A DNA stretch of 64,000 nucleotides, from the NCBI GenBank assembly GCA_033439765.1, contig JAULSN010000005.1:930001-994000 (forward strand), in the 5' to 3' direction. Positions 22,841-34,905 of the stretch are shown in pieces (position 1 is the first letter of the stretch; every line of letters begins with the position of its first letter). The translations under genes and the position numbers were made by a program. The DNA is from Lasiosphaeria ovina. Taxonomy: Eukaryota > Ascomycota > Sordariomycetes > Sordariales > Lasiosphaeriaceae. A model generated the notes under the pieces. The model saw only the letters and a program-made list of their open reading frames with translations. It did no database searches and was not told where the DNA came from.

Positions 22841-25800
22841 ATGGCTTCAGAGGAGATGGCCGACCGGCCAACGTACAACCGCCTTGCTAACGAGACGGCA
22901 AGTGATCGATGGAGCGAGTGGGATGTGTTTTGCACAGTGAGTATCAATCGTTCCCTCAAGCTTGAGCTTCGCTAACCCCTAATCCAGTCGGAATGGGAGC
23001 TTGTCCGGCCAGAGGTGGTAGAGTGGTACGAGCACGAGCGAAATGTTCGCCGAGAGCTGCCCGAGTGGCCTCTCCTGGTGTTTGGGAAGAAGCAGATCAT
23101 CAAGGAGATCAGCAATTTTTGCCAAGACGTCATGGACGGTAAGTGTAAACCTCTCATGCATCTACCAGACACATTCTCTCACAGACACACAGACACAAGG
23201 ACAGACAGACGGACGGACGAAAATCCGAAAAGTCTCACACACAACCCACATACAAACTTCACACTCAGTCATTCACAGGTACACGTCTCCAGCCTTGACA
23301 CACATGACCTAACCTACACGTACACACACCAGACATGCATCATCCATCACCACTCACCCTTACCCCTCACAGATGGACTAACCGGTAAATATATAGATGA
23401 ATTGACTAAGTACGAAACCGAGGGAGCCAAGATGAAAGCGGCTCAGAGAATTATGTTCCGCATATCGGCGGCGTGCGGGAAATTTCTCGATACGGACTGG
23501 ATTATGGCGGATCAGACAGTCGACAGGGCCAGGTGCTACATCAAGGACCCGGCCAACGCCCGGATGGTCCATGCGGCGGGCTTCCAGATATGCATGGAGA
23601 GGATCAAGAGCGGGGCGGCCCCCGGCACGCCGTTCTTCCTCGACAACCTGCTCCGTTGCGTGCAGGGCAAGCCGTGGCCGACCACGATCTTGCCCGGCCC
23701 GCCGACGCCATACGCCGTGGCGGCCCATGCCGATCACCCCAGGCTCAATGCCCGCGCCATGCTCGTAGCCATGAACTTTGGCCAATGGGACGCTGTCTGC
23801 CAGGCGGGAGACATCGACTCATGCATGGGCAAGGCTCTCCAGATGGAAGTCGTCGAGAAGAACCGATGCATAGAAGTGGCCAACAGGCTACAACGCAAGG
23901 GATTCTTGCAGATCATCATGGAGGGTATTGGGAGGGAGTGGATGGTCGAGCACCTGTTTGTGCATGCGCCCACGCCGCCTGCCACTGCAGAGATACCTGC
24001 TCGGTTCACGGCCCACTTGAGCCCTCCCACCAGCCTCGAGACTCTCGTCGGCGGCGCGAGCCAGTCTCCGGGCTCGCCGCACCTAGGCTCGCAGGTGTCG
24101 GATGGGTCGGATATCATCCTGACGCCAACCCCCAGCGAGTTGGGCAAGCAGATCGACGACGAAATCGACGAGGAGCTGGCGCGGCAGGCGACCAACACGG
24201 ACATGGAAGAGCTGCGCAGAATTGTCCGAGAGAAGTGCGACATGCAGAAAAAGATAAACGACGAGCAGCAAGCAGCCAGAGTGGCCGCACGAGCCGAAGT
24301 TCGCAAGGCCAAGAAGCCAGAGAGAAACAAACGGCAGAGGGAGGCGAGGCGGCGACGTCAGCAAGAAGCGGCGCAAGAGGAGGCCCCCACACCGACAGCT
24401 GACGCAGAGGACCAACCGCCGCCGGTCCAACCCAACACGCCCGAGCCTGAGACGAAAGATGAGGCGAAGCAGCTCGAGAAGGAAAAGAAAAAGGCAAAAC
24501 TGCAGCGAAGACACGACCGCCGGCGCGCGGGAAAAGAACAGGAAGAAACCGAAAAGCAGAAGCAGTTGGAGGAAATGGAGCGTGCGAAGCGTGCCAAGGA
24601 GCAGGCGGCGATGCAGCAAGTCCACGCCTTTTTGGAGAAGCAGCGGCTGCAAGACGCCGAGCGGAAACGGCGCGACGAGGAAGCAGCAGAGCGCCAGGCC
24701 GACGAAGAGACCCAGGCCCTCATCGCAGCACAATGCCGGGCCGAGGAGCAGCGCCAAGCCCAGGAAGCTGCTGCTGCTGCACGCCGACAAGCAGAGGCGG
24801 CCGGACTGCTCCGTCAACCGGAAGAGGCCCGCCAAGCCAAGGAAGCCGCTGCACGCCGACAGGCAGAGGAAGCCGAGAAGGCACGCAAGGCCCGGGAAGC
24901 TGCCGCACGCCAGCAGGCAGAGCAGGAGACCGAAACGCGCCGCCAACAGGCCGCCGAGGAAGCCGCACGCATCCGAGCCGCCGACGACGCCCGCAAGGCC
25001 GAAGAGGCCCGCAAGATCGAAGAGCTTCGACAGCAAGCCGAGGCCAAGGCCGAAGAGGCTCGTCGCGAGCAGGCCGAGCAATTGCGTCGAGAGCAGGCCG
25101 AGCAATTGTGTCGCGAGCAGGAGGCCGAGAAAGCACGACGCGCGCACGCCGAGCAATTGCAGCGGGAACGGGCCGCCGAGCAGTTGCGTCGTGAGCAGGC
25201 CGCCGAGCAGCTTCGACGCGAGCAGGCAGAGCAGTTACAACGGGAACAGGCCGAGCAACTGCGACGCGAGCAAGCCGACAGAGAGCGCCGCGACGCCGAA
25301 GACAAGGCGCGCGCCCGACACGAAGCGCACCGTCGGGCCCTCAACGCGCTCAACGCCCGCCTCGCCCAGGAAGCCCAGGCTCCAGCCCATGTTCAAGCAC
25401 AAGCTCAAGCGCAGGCTCAAGCGCAATCACCGGCCGCCCAACAAGAGGCTGCCCGCCGCCAGGCAGAGTACGAGCATCAGCAGCAGCAGGCGGTGGCGGC
25501 AGCTGCAGCTGCATCATCGCCATCACCGCCCCAGAGCGTCACCGGCGAGCGCACGCGCCGCATCACGGTCGGCGAAACGCGGCGGCTCGTCGAGCAGGCA
25601 GCGCGGCGGTCGGCGTCGCGCGGCAACAGCCCGTCGCTGGCGGCGTCGCGGGCCAACAGCCCCTCATCCTCCTCGTCGTCACTCGCGGCGGCCGACTATC
25701 AGTACCAGCAGCAGCACATGCAGCACCAGCAGCGTGTGGGCGCAGACTTGGCAGAGTACCACGACCGGCTCAGCAGCTTCGTCGCCGGGCGGCTCGCCGA

Positions 25801-25939
25801 CGACGGCGGCTGGGACCCCGAGGCGCGGTACAACCGCCGCCACCGCGGCCGCGGCCGCTCGAGCTCGTACCCTCCGCTCGACAGGATCGCCGTCAGCGTC
25901 CCCGACGGCGCGTTTGTTCGCCGCTGGGGCGCGCTTTGA
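22841..25939 (+). CDS. Large coiled-coil protein with conserved N-terminal region
   Basis: Predicted 937 residues. Exons: 22841-22936, 22988-23138, 23373-25939 (938 codons with stop). Intron 1 is 51 nt in phase 0. Intron 2 is unusually long (234 nt), has good GTAAGT and CACAG ends, but is a multiple of three with no in-frame stop, so retention would add 78 residues. Residues 1-300 look globular (SEWELVRPEVVEWY, FGKKQIIKEI, CIEVANRLQR). Residues about 350-740 are an Ala/Glu/Gln/Arg-rich coiled coil with repeats such as REQAEQLR. The C-terminus (740-937) is Gln-, Ala- and Ser-rich. No transmembrane segment or signal peptide. I do not recognise the family; a scaffold or cytoskeletal role is only suggested by shape. 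Two long frames overlapping the coil on other frames are compositional shadows. Confidence 0.8.
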
Positions 25940-27853
25940 TCGTTCGGTTCGATGATGACGATGAGAATGAGCGACAGACAGGCATACATGTGCTTGAACA
26001 TGTGCATCAACCGGGCTCTCATATGGCATGCATTGGGATCAATCAGGAAACGGAGTTTGGACAACGGGTTACACGGCACACACAGTTTTATAGATCCTTT
26101 TTTTTCTTTTTCTTCTCTTCTTTTCTCTTTGGGGGCGGAGTTGGTGTCTTTTTCCTTCGATTTGGGGCATACTTTCCGATACGGGGTTCCATTGGGGGGG
26201 CATTGGCGTCACACGCATGGATGGACGGTTCGACACACAGAGACAGACAGACTGGCCGCGAGGCCTGCGTAATTAGACGGACGGACGGGACGGGCATTCG
26301 GCGGCATTTGATGGAGCATCGTATCGTGGGAAGCATCATCACAAAACAATGCATTAGACCTGGAGGAGGAAAATCGGGTTGTTTGAGTAGAGACTCCACT
26401 GTGGAGTTGGCTCGTCGTCAATAGACGAGGCCAGGTATTGTAGCATCAAAATCCATCGCTGACCGAGTACGGAGTGCGGGCTTCTGTCCGCCCACGCGAT
26501 TGCCGATACCCCGAGCCGTGAAGCCTGCATCGAGATTTGAGGGAGCCCTGAAGTTACACCCGACCTCCCCCGGGGTTTAAAATGTTGGTAGTGGGGTGAC
26601 TTTTACAGGGGACTTGCACAGGGGATGTAAGCCTGAAATACAGGGGGCTTGAAGTCGCTTTTCTAGCAGTGGAGGTTCTCACCAAAAAGTCACGTCGTGT
26701 ATGTACTATAGGTACTGTACTATACGGAGTATCGGACTAGGTAACCTTTCAAGCCCTAGAGGAGTCACGGTCCCCGCAGCGCAGAGTCGTGCTGCTCTTG
26801 CCTTGCCCCACCAACATGCATCCCGCTTCTAGCGCGTCCCGCCGCTGCCCGGTTGGCGATCAGGACCCCCAGCTCAGGGATTGATGGGTGCATTGCAGTG
26901 CATCTGCATCGGGCTTGGATCACGTCCCTTTATTGACCTGCAAACTTGGGCTTGTTGGATGGAAATGTGGTTGCCATCCGCGCAACGCACACCACGGGCG
27001 GGCAGATCGTTGCAGAATTGCTGTCGCCATTGGCCAAGCTCTGAGGTGCTCGTTGCTTCCATTTCTGCGTTATGCAATGCAGACTTGCCATGGCCACCAC
27101 CGACGCTCCCACACGCACACGTTGGTTGCCCTCACTGTGGCGTTGCCACCTAATCTCAGCTCGAGTTGCTGGGCAGAGCGCAGGGCAGAGCGCTAAGCGC
27201 CCGACGCCGCGACCACCAAGGGACATTGGGCGGACGATAGGGATGGGACGGTCGAACTACCCCGAGCTTGTGGCGCCTCCCGTTTGCCAGCTCGTGTCGT
27301 CTTGCATCCATCGTTTCGTCTCGCCTGCCCGTGGACGTTCGCTCGTCGGCTGTATCGCCGCTATCGCCGCGACAGCCCGCCGACCAAAAGCGCAGTCAAT
27401 CACAGCCGGCCGGCCGCCGAGTTGCTAATTATAACTACATACAGACGGGCCGTCTCTGGGAAATGTCTGTCAGCAGAGGCCTTCATTGTGTCCCCTTGGA
27501 GAACAGCGGCTCAAAGACATTTCCGTGCTGAAACAAAGCACCCGATATCTGCTGAAGCCGCCCTCTCCCAACGTTACCACTGCCATACGCTGCCACGCGT
27601 CGCTACACGCTTTCGCCGAATCCCTTGTGACTAAAGGTACGAGACCGAGATCAAAGGTCTGGGAATTCACCCGATACAGCATAGAAATAACCGATAGGGG
27701 TGCTGTCGCCGGCATGTCCAAAGCCGATGACTAACACGGTTGCCTTCGCAGAACGCCTCTACCCCTTTTACCGGCACGCCAACGCCCATCTCGAATTCCT
27801 ACTGGGCCTGCTGAGAGTGCGCTTTACAGACTATCCGAGTGACGTGCGCCGCC
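25940..27853. other. Intergenic plus 5' leader with intron
   Basis: No coding gene is called in this 1.9-kb stretch. A T-rich run lies at 26097-26130. The last part holds a probable untranslated first exon and an intron at 27637-27751 belonging to the gene at 27854. Confidence 0.4.
27637..27751 (+). other. Probable 5'UTR intron of the small Cys-rich gene
   Basis: The stretch begins GGTACGAG, has an ideal CTAAC branch site at 27731-27735 and ends TTCGCAG. Exon sequence on its 3' side has an in-frame TGA at 27812-27814 relative to the ATG at 27854, so the intron would lie in the leader. Confidence 0.5.
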
Positions 27854-28240
27854 ATGTGCCGACACATTATTTTCAGCGGACAGTGCACGCAATGCCACGA
27901 ACACTTCACGTGGCGCGAGTTCTCGCAGGAGCTGAGCTGCCTCGAGGCCAAGAACGCCGGCGTGTTTGGGCTGTGCCGGCGCGGCATCACGGAGGACGAG
28001 CAGGAGTTTGACCAGGAGTGCGCCATGTGCGAAGCCGCGATGGAGCGAGACGGAAGCAACCCGGACACTGAAGACGGGCAGGAGGAGGCGCAGAAGATCC
28101 AACCCGCTGCCGAAGCAGAGACCAGCGGCAAGACCAACGGCAAGACGGATGCCAAGACGGATACTAAAACGGAACGCAAACAGGCTGTCAGCGACGCCGA
28201 AAAGGACGGCCGACAGCACAAGAAGCGGCGGACTTCTTGA
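27854..28240 (+). CDS. Small Cys-rich protein, unknown function
   Basis: Single coding exon, 128 residues. The first half has paired cysteines of a zinc-binding type: Cys2, Cys11-x2-Cys14, Cys29, Cys41 and Cys56-x2-Cys59, with His4 and His16 nearby. The second half is hydrophilic, with Lys-Thr repeats (TNGKTDAKTDTKTERK) and a basic end (KKRR) that could act as a nuclear signal. No signal peptide or membrane helix. I chose the ATG at 27854 because an in-frame stop lies 42 nt upstream. A well-formed leader intron upstream supports transcription. I do not recognise the family. Confidence 0.6.
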   Translation: MCRHIIFSGQCTQCHEHFTWREFSQELSCLEAKNAGVFGLCRRGITEDEQEFDQECAMCEAAMERDGSNPDTEDGQEEAQKIQPAAEAETSGKTNGKTDAKTDTKTERKQAVSDAEKDGRQHKKRRTS

Positions 28241-29252
28241 TGGAGCTGGGCCGGATGGGCAGCGACTTGGTGCTCGCTGAGCCGCCGTACGTCCACGCGT
28301 CAACTCGCTACAAGGACACGTTCAGGTCGCCGACAGGCGGTGAGGAAGGGCATCGCCAACACAGAGACTGGCAAGGAAACTGATTCAGACGGATATCTCA
28401 AGAGACCGGGCGCCGAGACAGATGATGGCGGGCTCAACAGACCTCACACATCAGGGCCAGAGGATGGCCAGCAAGATTGCGGAGGATAGTGGCAAATACC
28501 CTCTCTACAGCCTGCTACTCAAAGCTACAGCGACCCCATATGCCTGACGCCAAACCAGGCTACATGAACCGGAAAGGGTTCGAGAAAGGAGGCCAGAGCC
28601 GTTGGACGCGCAACGGGCCGAGGTCCAGGGAAGGGTATTCGGTCGCAGGGGGTTGCATCGAGCAAGACATGTCTCCTACGTAATTCGCGAACGGAAAGTC
28701 TAGTTTCATGAAGAGAGCGGGGCTCACGTGCGTATGGGTGGGCGTAAGCAAACATGACCGCCTCAGACCCGGGACGGGATTACTGGTAGAGTTTAGGATC
28801 TGTGGCTTGTCGATAGAGCCACGAAAGGGGGCTATATTTGTAGTGAAAGCTGGGGTACGGAAAAATAAAAAAAAGCAGAGACATTCGGAATTGGGTTATT
28901 TGGGTTAGCCATCTTTGGCCATCTTTTCCTACTGATGTAGAGAACATCGTAAACACAATTCGGTGTCCACGGACTTGCCAGCGAACGAAAAGAGTACATG
29001 CATGTAATAGTACAGACCCACCAGAGCTGCCGTAAGTGATGCACGCGGCGACAGGGATATATCCTGCGACCGCGAGGAAAATCCAACGTCCTGCAAGAAT
29101 GTGACAAGATATCGTCACGCCGCTGGAGGCTCGTCCAAGCTCGGCTTTGGCAGACAATGAGAGATGGCAGGTCGGCGTGGCGGCCACCACCATCCCAGCT
29201 GCCTCTCCCAGACCACTCCCATCGCTCGCTCCCACACACACACACACACTGC
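28241..29252. other. Intergenic between convergent genes
   Basis: The flanking genes point toward each other, so this is 3' flank on both sides. I see no gene in it. A short CA tract lies at 29233-29249 just past the stop of the DUF829 gene. Confidence 0.4.
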
Positions 29253-30272
<1,020 letters not shown>

Positions 30273-31502
30273 GGTTGCGGGGGCTGGTCGCTGGCGGTGC
30301 AGTGCGGTGCGGTGCTTCTTTGCTAATTTCTTTTGGGATTTCTCGGGTTGCCGTTGACGAGAATGCGCGTGTTGTTCGAGTCCCTTTTATCTTGTCGTCG
30401 TCGGCGTGGTGGGTTAGGATGGGGCTAGCTGGTCGGGAGGGAAAGCCAGACAAGTTCGCCCGTTATTTCTAGCTTGGGTTTGGGGACAAGGCAAGCCGCG
30501 CACCTTAGCTCGGGGGCGGGCCCGTGGAATTAATAACCTTGTGCTCGGTCAGCACCGATATTACATACTTCCCTCTGCCATCTGTCATGTCAGTACGGAT
30601 AGGCGGGCATTATTATGCCCAAGCAAAGCACGACAGACGTTGGCAGCTTGGGATTGGCATGGGGCCAACAGGATCCTCCGTGCCCCCGATCCATGCCATG
30701 CCAACGTTTGCTCAGACGCTAAAGCCTAGGCAGGGCACGGGCGACGACGCTGGTCGGCCGAGGCACCCGAGCCTCGGCAAAACCTCAGGTACACAGCCAC
30801 CCTAGTCATGCATGCAAATAGATATTGAACCTTTGCTTCATCCTGTGCCTTTAGTCGTCGCATCTTGTTGGGAAGTCACCACCGGCGGTGGGGGCCCTTT
30901 ACATGTTCTGATCCGTAGATTTGTGATCATGGCCCCTGCCCCTACCCCAAATCTGGCAGCGCATCACGCCCACTTTTACAGCCCTATCCCGATCCTCCCC
31001 ACCAATTGGAAGCTCCACCGCAATTCATCAGTCTTGCCAAGACGGCATTTGGAGATAGCACCCCTGAAGCTGGGCCAGCCCTCCGGACTGTTGTTCCTTC
31101 GGCGACATGGGTGTTTTGAACGAGGCCAGCAATAAATACGGTCGAATGCGAAGCAAGCCGTTGACAAAGACCGAGCTAGCTAATGAAAAGGCATTCATTC
31201 TGCTAGCGCACGCTTATTAGGGCTAAAACACCACCACCTCCACAGCTGACCTGTCTAACAGCTAATTAGGGGTTAGTGGCACCCAAGGCACCCACGTCAG
31301 CCTCTCCATCTGCCCTACCCCCTACCCCCTACCCCCTACCCGCAACCCAGCTCAGGAAAGCAGTTTGGTTCCCGATCCCGTCGTGAGTTATTTCCCAGCG
31401 CAGTTTCATAGCCATGTCATGTCCACAACATCCCCCCGCTGCCTTCCCCGCCGTTGCGATATTGCTATCCCAGCCAGGTCCTCCTAGATTTCCTATCCTG
31501 TC
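30273..31502. other. Intergenic, DUF829 promoter side
   Basis: No gene is called. It includes the DUF829 leader, with a GTGCGGTGCG direct repeat at about 30296-30315, and a CCCTACC tandem repeat at 31313-31340. Confidence 0.4.
31313..31340. repeat. CCCTACC heptamer repeat
   Basis: Four perfect 7-bp units. It differs from the usual fungal telomere unit CCCTAA, so it is treated as an ordinary microsatellite. Confidence 0.9.
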
Positions 31503-31893
31503 TCAAGCCTCGTAGTCGAGCGGCTCGTCTAGATCGTAGTCGCTGGGTTGCTCGTCTAGGTCGTAGTCGTAGGGTTGCTCGTCTAGGTCGTGGTCGCTGG
31601 GTTGCTCGTCTAGGTCGTGGTCGCTGGGTTGCTCGTCTAGATCATAGTTGATGGGTTGCTTGTCTAGGTAGTAGTCGCTGGTTTGCTCGTCTAGATCGTA
31701 GTCGTTAGGCTGCTCGTCTAGGTCGTGGTCGTTGGGTTGCTCGTCTAGATCGTAGTTGATGGGTTGCTCGTCTAGGTCGTAGTCGCTGGGTTGCTCGTCT
31801 AGGTCGTAGTCGCTGGGTTGCTCGTCTAGGCCGTAGTCGTAGGGCTGCCCATCTATCAGGTCATCAGGACCAAGCTGGGTGAATTCAGACTCC
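31503..31893 (-). other. Open frame encoding acidic nonapeptide repeats, possible 3' exon
   Basis: On the minus strand the minisatellite at 31524-31847 is one uninterrupted frame of twelve QPSDYDLDE-type nonapeptides, ending EPLDYEA and a TGA at 31503-31505. It has no ATG of its own. A 42-nt GT-AG interval (31894-31935, starting GTAGTG, with CTGAC and TAG) would join it in phase to the gene at 31932-33113 just before that gene's TAG, giving a 522-residue product. The intron would be shorter than any other placed in this window, so I list it as possible only. Confidence 0.4.
31524..31847. repeat. 27-bp minisatellite, twelve units
   Basis: Twelve contiguous units of exactly 27 bp (consensus starting CTCGTCTAGGTCGTAGTCG), first at 31524-31550, last at 31821-31847. 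All differences are substitutions; no unit gains or loses a base. A degenerate thirteenth unit may lie at 31848-31874. Confidence 0.97.
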
Positions 31894-31931
31894 CTATCTC
31901 ATATTGGTCAGCGAATCAATCCAGCCGTTCA

Positions 31932-33113
31932 CTACTCCTGGTGGTAATTACGAACGACATACTTGGAGTCCGATGGCGTACGAACGATACACTCAGAACC
32001 ATATGGCGGAGCGCCCGGAATGTGGGCCGGCATGAGGTAGAGGTAGTTTCCGGGGCCCTTTATGAATTCTTTGACAGACCGGGGCCAATTGCGCGAATCA
32101 TCTCCAACTCTGGTCTGTGCCGAGTAGGGGTACGCCGAGTACATGATCTGTTGCGCTTCGAATGCAACTGCAGCTCGGCTGAGTTTCCTGGCTTCGGTGC
32201 TCCTCTGCCAGTAGACCCAATTGTCCCACCCACGGTCTCTCAGCAGACCTCTCGCCCAGTCAGGGGCAAATTCCAGAGGATAGACAACCAGGTCGCTGAT
32301 ACGCATGATGGCCCCCTCCGGGGGTGTGATGTTGAATGTAACACAGTCCGGTATACGCACCAAGCTGCCGCCGTCGCACTCGTGTCTCACCAAGTGAAAG
32401 TCGTAATGCATCTCACTCCCCTGTAGGTGTGGCAACGGCCTGGAAACTAGAACGGCTGTGCCAAGTTTTCCGTTGCGGTAGTAGACGACGACATCGCCCT
32501 CGAGGAAAAGATATCGGACGCTGTCCGAATCCACCAGTCCCGCCTCGAAGAGAAGATCGCAGTTCTTGATTCCTTGCACATACCTCGCTTCATTCTCGAT
32601 GTAGCCCAACAGAGCAGCGATGTCGCGCCGGCTGTCGTCCTTGCTCAAAATCTCTTTGAGATGAGCCCGGTGGCGGTATAGGAAATATCTGTCGTAGATA
32701 GGCCGATGTGGCAGGCAGGTGTCAGAACCCTTGCGCTCCAGGAAATTGGGGCGCTGAGCCGCCATCCTCTCGAAGTCGTCGATGAGCTGTTGCGAATAAA
32801 GTTGCACGCCTTTCTCCCACTGGACAGTATCGGCGTCTTTTGCATGTTCGGTTGGGCAGAACTTGCAGAACTGGGTTCGGATCGCGGTAAATGCGAGGTG
32901 TGGATAGTATTTACGCAATGTGCCCGGCATTGTTTCGGCGCTTCCGCTACCCAAGAAACCTCCATCGTGACTGTAATCGTCGCCCGAGATGGGTCTGGTG
33001 AGAAAAAGGCACATCTCTGGTTCCAGATCGCAATAAACATGGTGGAGGATAATGTACAGGTCCGGAAGGCCGAATTCGGCGGGCGTGCCTTCACGCGATC
33101 GGTCATCATCCAT
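31932..33113 (-). CDS. Uncharacterised protein, DUF7025-like
   Basis: Single open frame, 393 residues. The middle part (VRYLFLEGDVVVYYRNGKLG, then IMRISDLVVYPLEFAPD, then LLRDRGW) resembles the region found N-terminal to the AAA domain in a large family of fungal ATPases (DUF7025-like), but no Walker A or B motif follows, so at most the accessory domain is present. It is rich in Tyr, Arg and Asp and has no signal peptide or membrane helix. The assignment is from memory of the pattern and tentative. The 3' end may be longer: a short possible intron would join the in-frame acidic nonapeptide array at 31503-31893. The start ATG is followed by DDDRSREG and has no better alternative upstream. Confidence 0.65.
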   Translation of the reverse strand: MDDDRSREGTPAEFGLPDLYIILHHVYCDLEPEMCLFLTRPISGDDYSHDGGFLGSGSAETMPGTLRKYYPHLAFTAIRTQFCKFCPTEHAKDADTVQWEKGVQLYSQQLIDDFERMAAQRPNFLERKGSDTCLPHRPIYDRYFLYRHRAHLKEILSKDDSRRDIAALLGYIENEARYVQGIKNCDLLFEAGLVDSDSVRYLFLEGDVVVYYRNGKLGTAVLVSRPLPHLQGSEMHYDFHLVRHECDGGSLVRIPDCVTFNITPPEGAIMRISDLVVYPLEFAPDWARGLLRDRGWDNWVYWQRSTEARKLSRAAVAFEAQQIMYSAYPYSAQTRVGDDSRNWPRSVKEFIKGPGNYLYLMPAHIPGAPPYGSECIVRTPSDSKYVVRNYHQE

Positions 33114-34905
33114 CGTGGAATTGACCTAGCTGAGAAGGCGAGCTGGGGTTTTCTGAAGGGCCGTCGCTGTGATGGTATCGTGCGGTAGGTGGAGGCTGAA
33201 TTGTCTGGCCTAGTCTTGGTGGATGAAGGAGGAAGCGAAGGAAAAGGCAGTGAGTGCCCAGCCTGAGCGGAAGTAAGGAAAGGTCGGCCGGCATATGTAC
33301 AGAAATACCAGGTGCCCCGCACTGAACGTAAAATCAAGTCAAGTAATCCAGAATTAGGATGGATGAAAGGAGCTTGCGTTTCTGGAGGGGATCTGACCAG
33401 GGCACGTGAGAAAGTGTCACGCACCCCAGGTCGCAGAATCTGCGAGAAGACGTGATACTTCTTATGACGAGTTCCTGTACTTCAATGATGCCAGTCGATG
33501 TTTCCGACAGGCATAACTGTGTTCTTAGTAAGAGGCCATAAACTCTATTCTAATTAATCAAGCCTATGGAGTATGGACAGCTGAGGAACCTGCCTTGGCC
33601 ATATACAACGATATAAAATCCGAAGATGGACGGAAATAGTGGATACCTTGATCAGAGCTCTTGGTTTTCATCAGACGCCACTTCATGATAGTGATACCAA
33701 AGTCTGAATTATTACTGAGAGGATGGTCACCTCTTGGTCATCCTAACAGCAGAAATGTCCTGTCGAGGACATCATCTGACAGGAAGTGAAACGGATCTGA
33801 GCTTCTCTACTCGTATCTTTCTTTTCTTGCGAGTCGATCACGCCCATGAGTTGCATATTCCTGAATGGCCCCGGAATCTTAGAGCCAACCCTCATTCCCC
33901 AACGACAGCTTCATGAACGTTCCCATCCAATATCTAGGGACCTGGCCTCTTCACGGCCAGTGAGAAAGGCAACGTATGTAGACGATTCAGAAGACCATTT
34001 GATAAACAAGCACACGAACCAGCACTACATTCAAAATCATCACGTGCAGATTTGATAGCGGTGACACCGCCTGCCATTCCTTTTGATTCTAGTATACAGA
34101 TCATCATGATTTCGCCAGGTTGCAACCTACCCGCCCGTCCAGACCGAAACATTTGCGCGGGAGTCGCGAATCCGAGAATGCCATAAGGCGTCAGTGCGCA
34201 TTGGCCAAAGGTATATGAGGGAAGACCACAGGAGAAAGAGTAGAATAAAGAGAAAATAAGAAATAGGCTCGTCCTGAGCCGCAGGGCCGGGACGCTCAGT
34301 CATCAAAACGCGGGCCGCCAGTCACCAGCATGAGCCAACAGAACGACAGCTACGAGGCCATGGAGGCACCGTGGACCCTCGGAGCTAAGGGACCCCGGCG
34401 AGTGCACACACAGCAGTCCATGAACGAAAGGTAAGCTGGCCTGCGCCATGCTTTGCGGCCAGTTGCAGGGCTAGATCAGACGTATGCAGCACCTTCACCC
34501 ATAATCAGATCCAGCCGATGATTCTTGCATGCGTGCGAGCCGGGAAAACGCACATGTCGACGCGTGCGGCAAGTATCAACAAGGCGGACAGATCGGACCC
34601 AGGCGGCCAAAGCACGAGTCGTTGCTGACGTGGGCGATTGCAAGGTCGCCCGGGCACCGGCCCGAGGAGAAGTCGTACTGTACAGCATAAGAAATTTTGG
34701 GTTGCAGTTACGCCGAGAGCCGGAGGCTCACATATCCATGATCTGGTAGCATAAGAACGGCCAAGTCAAGTCAGACGATCAGCGAGTATGCGGCGGCATT
34801 GTCAAGACGAGCAGCGCAGACCAACAGCCATGTCAACACGCATCAACGAGAAGCGAACGAGTCAACAGCAAGCGCATCAGAGAGTCTGAGAGCATGGCGA
34901 CGACA
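33114..34905. other. Intergenic; one candidate short exon
   Basis: No supported gene. At 34330-34431 a plus-strand stretch starting MSQQNDSYEAMEAPWTLGAK runs 34 codons and then meets GAAAG|GTAAGC, a good splice donor. I could not find a convincing second exon before the convergent KH gene, so it stays a candidate only. The rest shows nothing coding. Confidence 0.35.

Noticed and set aside
24083..25156. 357-codon minus-strand frame (and a 498-codon plus-strand frame at 24459-25955) overlapping the coiled-coil gene
   Set aside because: Both arise because the repeated GAG/GCC/CGA codons of the coiled coil have no stops in other frames. They give Leu- or Arg/Pro-rich low-complexity products without motifs.
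31313..31340. Interstitial telomere repeat
   Set aside because: The unit is CCCTACC, not the CCCTAA of ascomycete telomeres, and only four units are present.
31524..31847. CRISPR-like array
   Set aside because: Units are contiguous with no spacers, and the setting is an intron-containing fungal genome. It is a minisatellite with an open coding frame.
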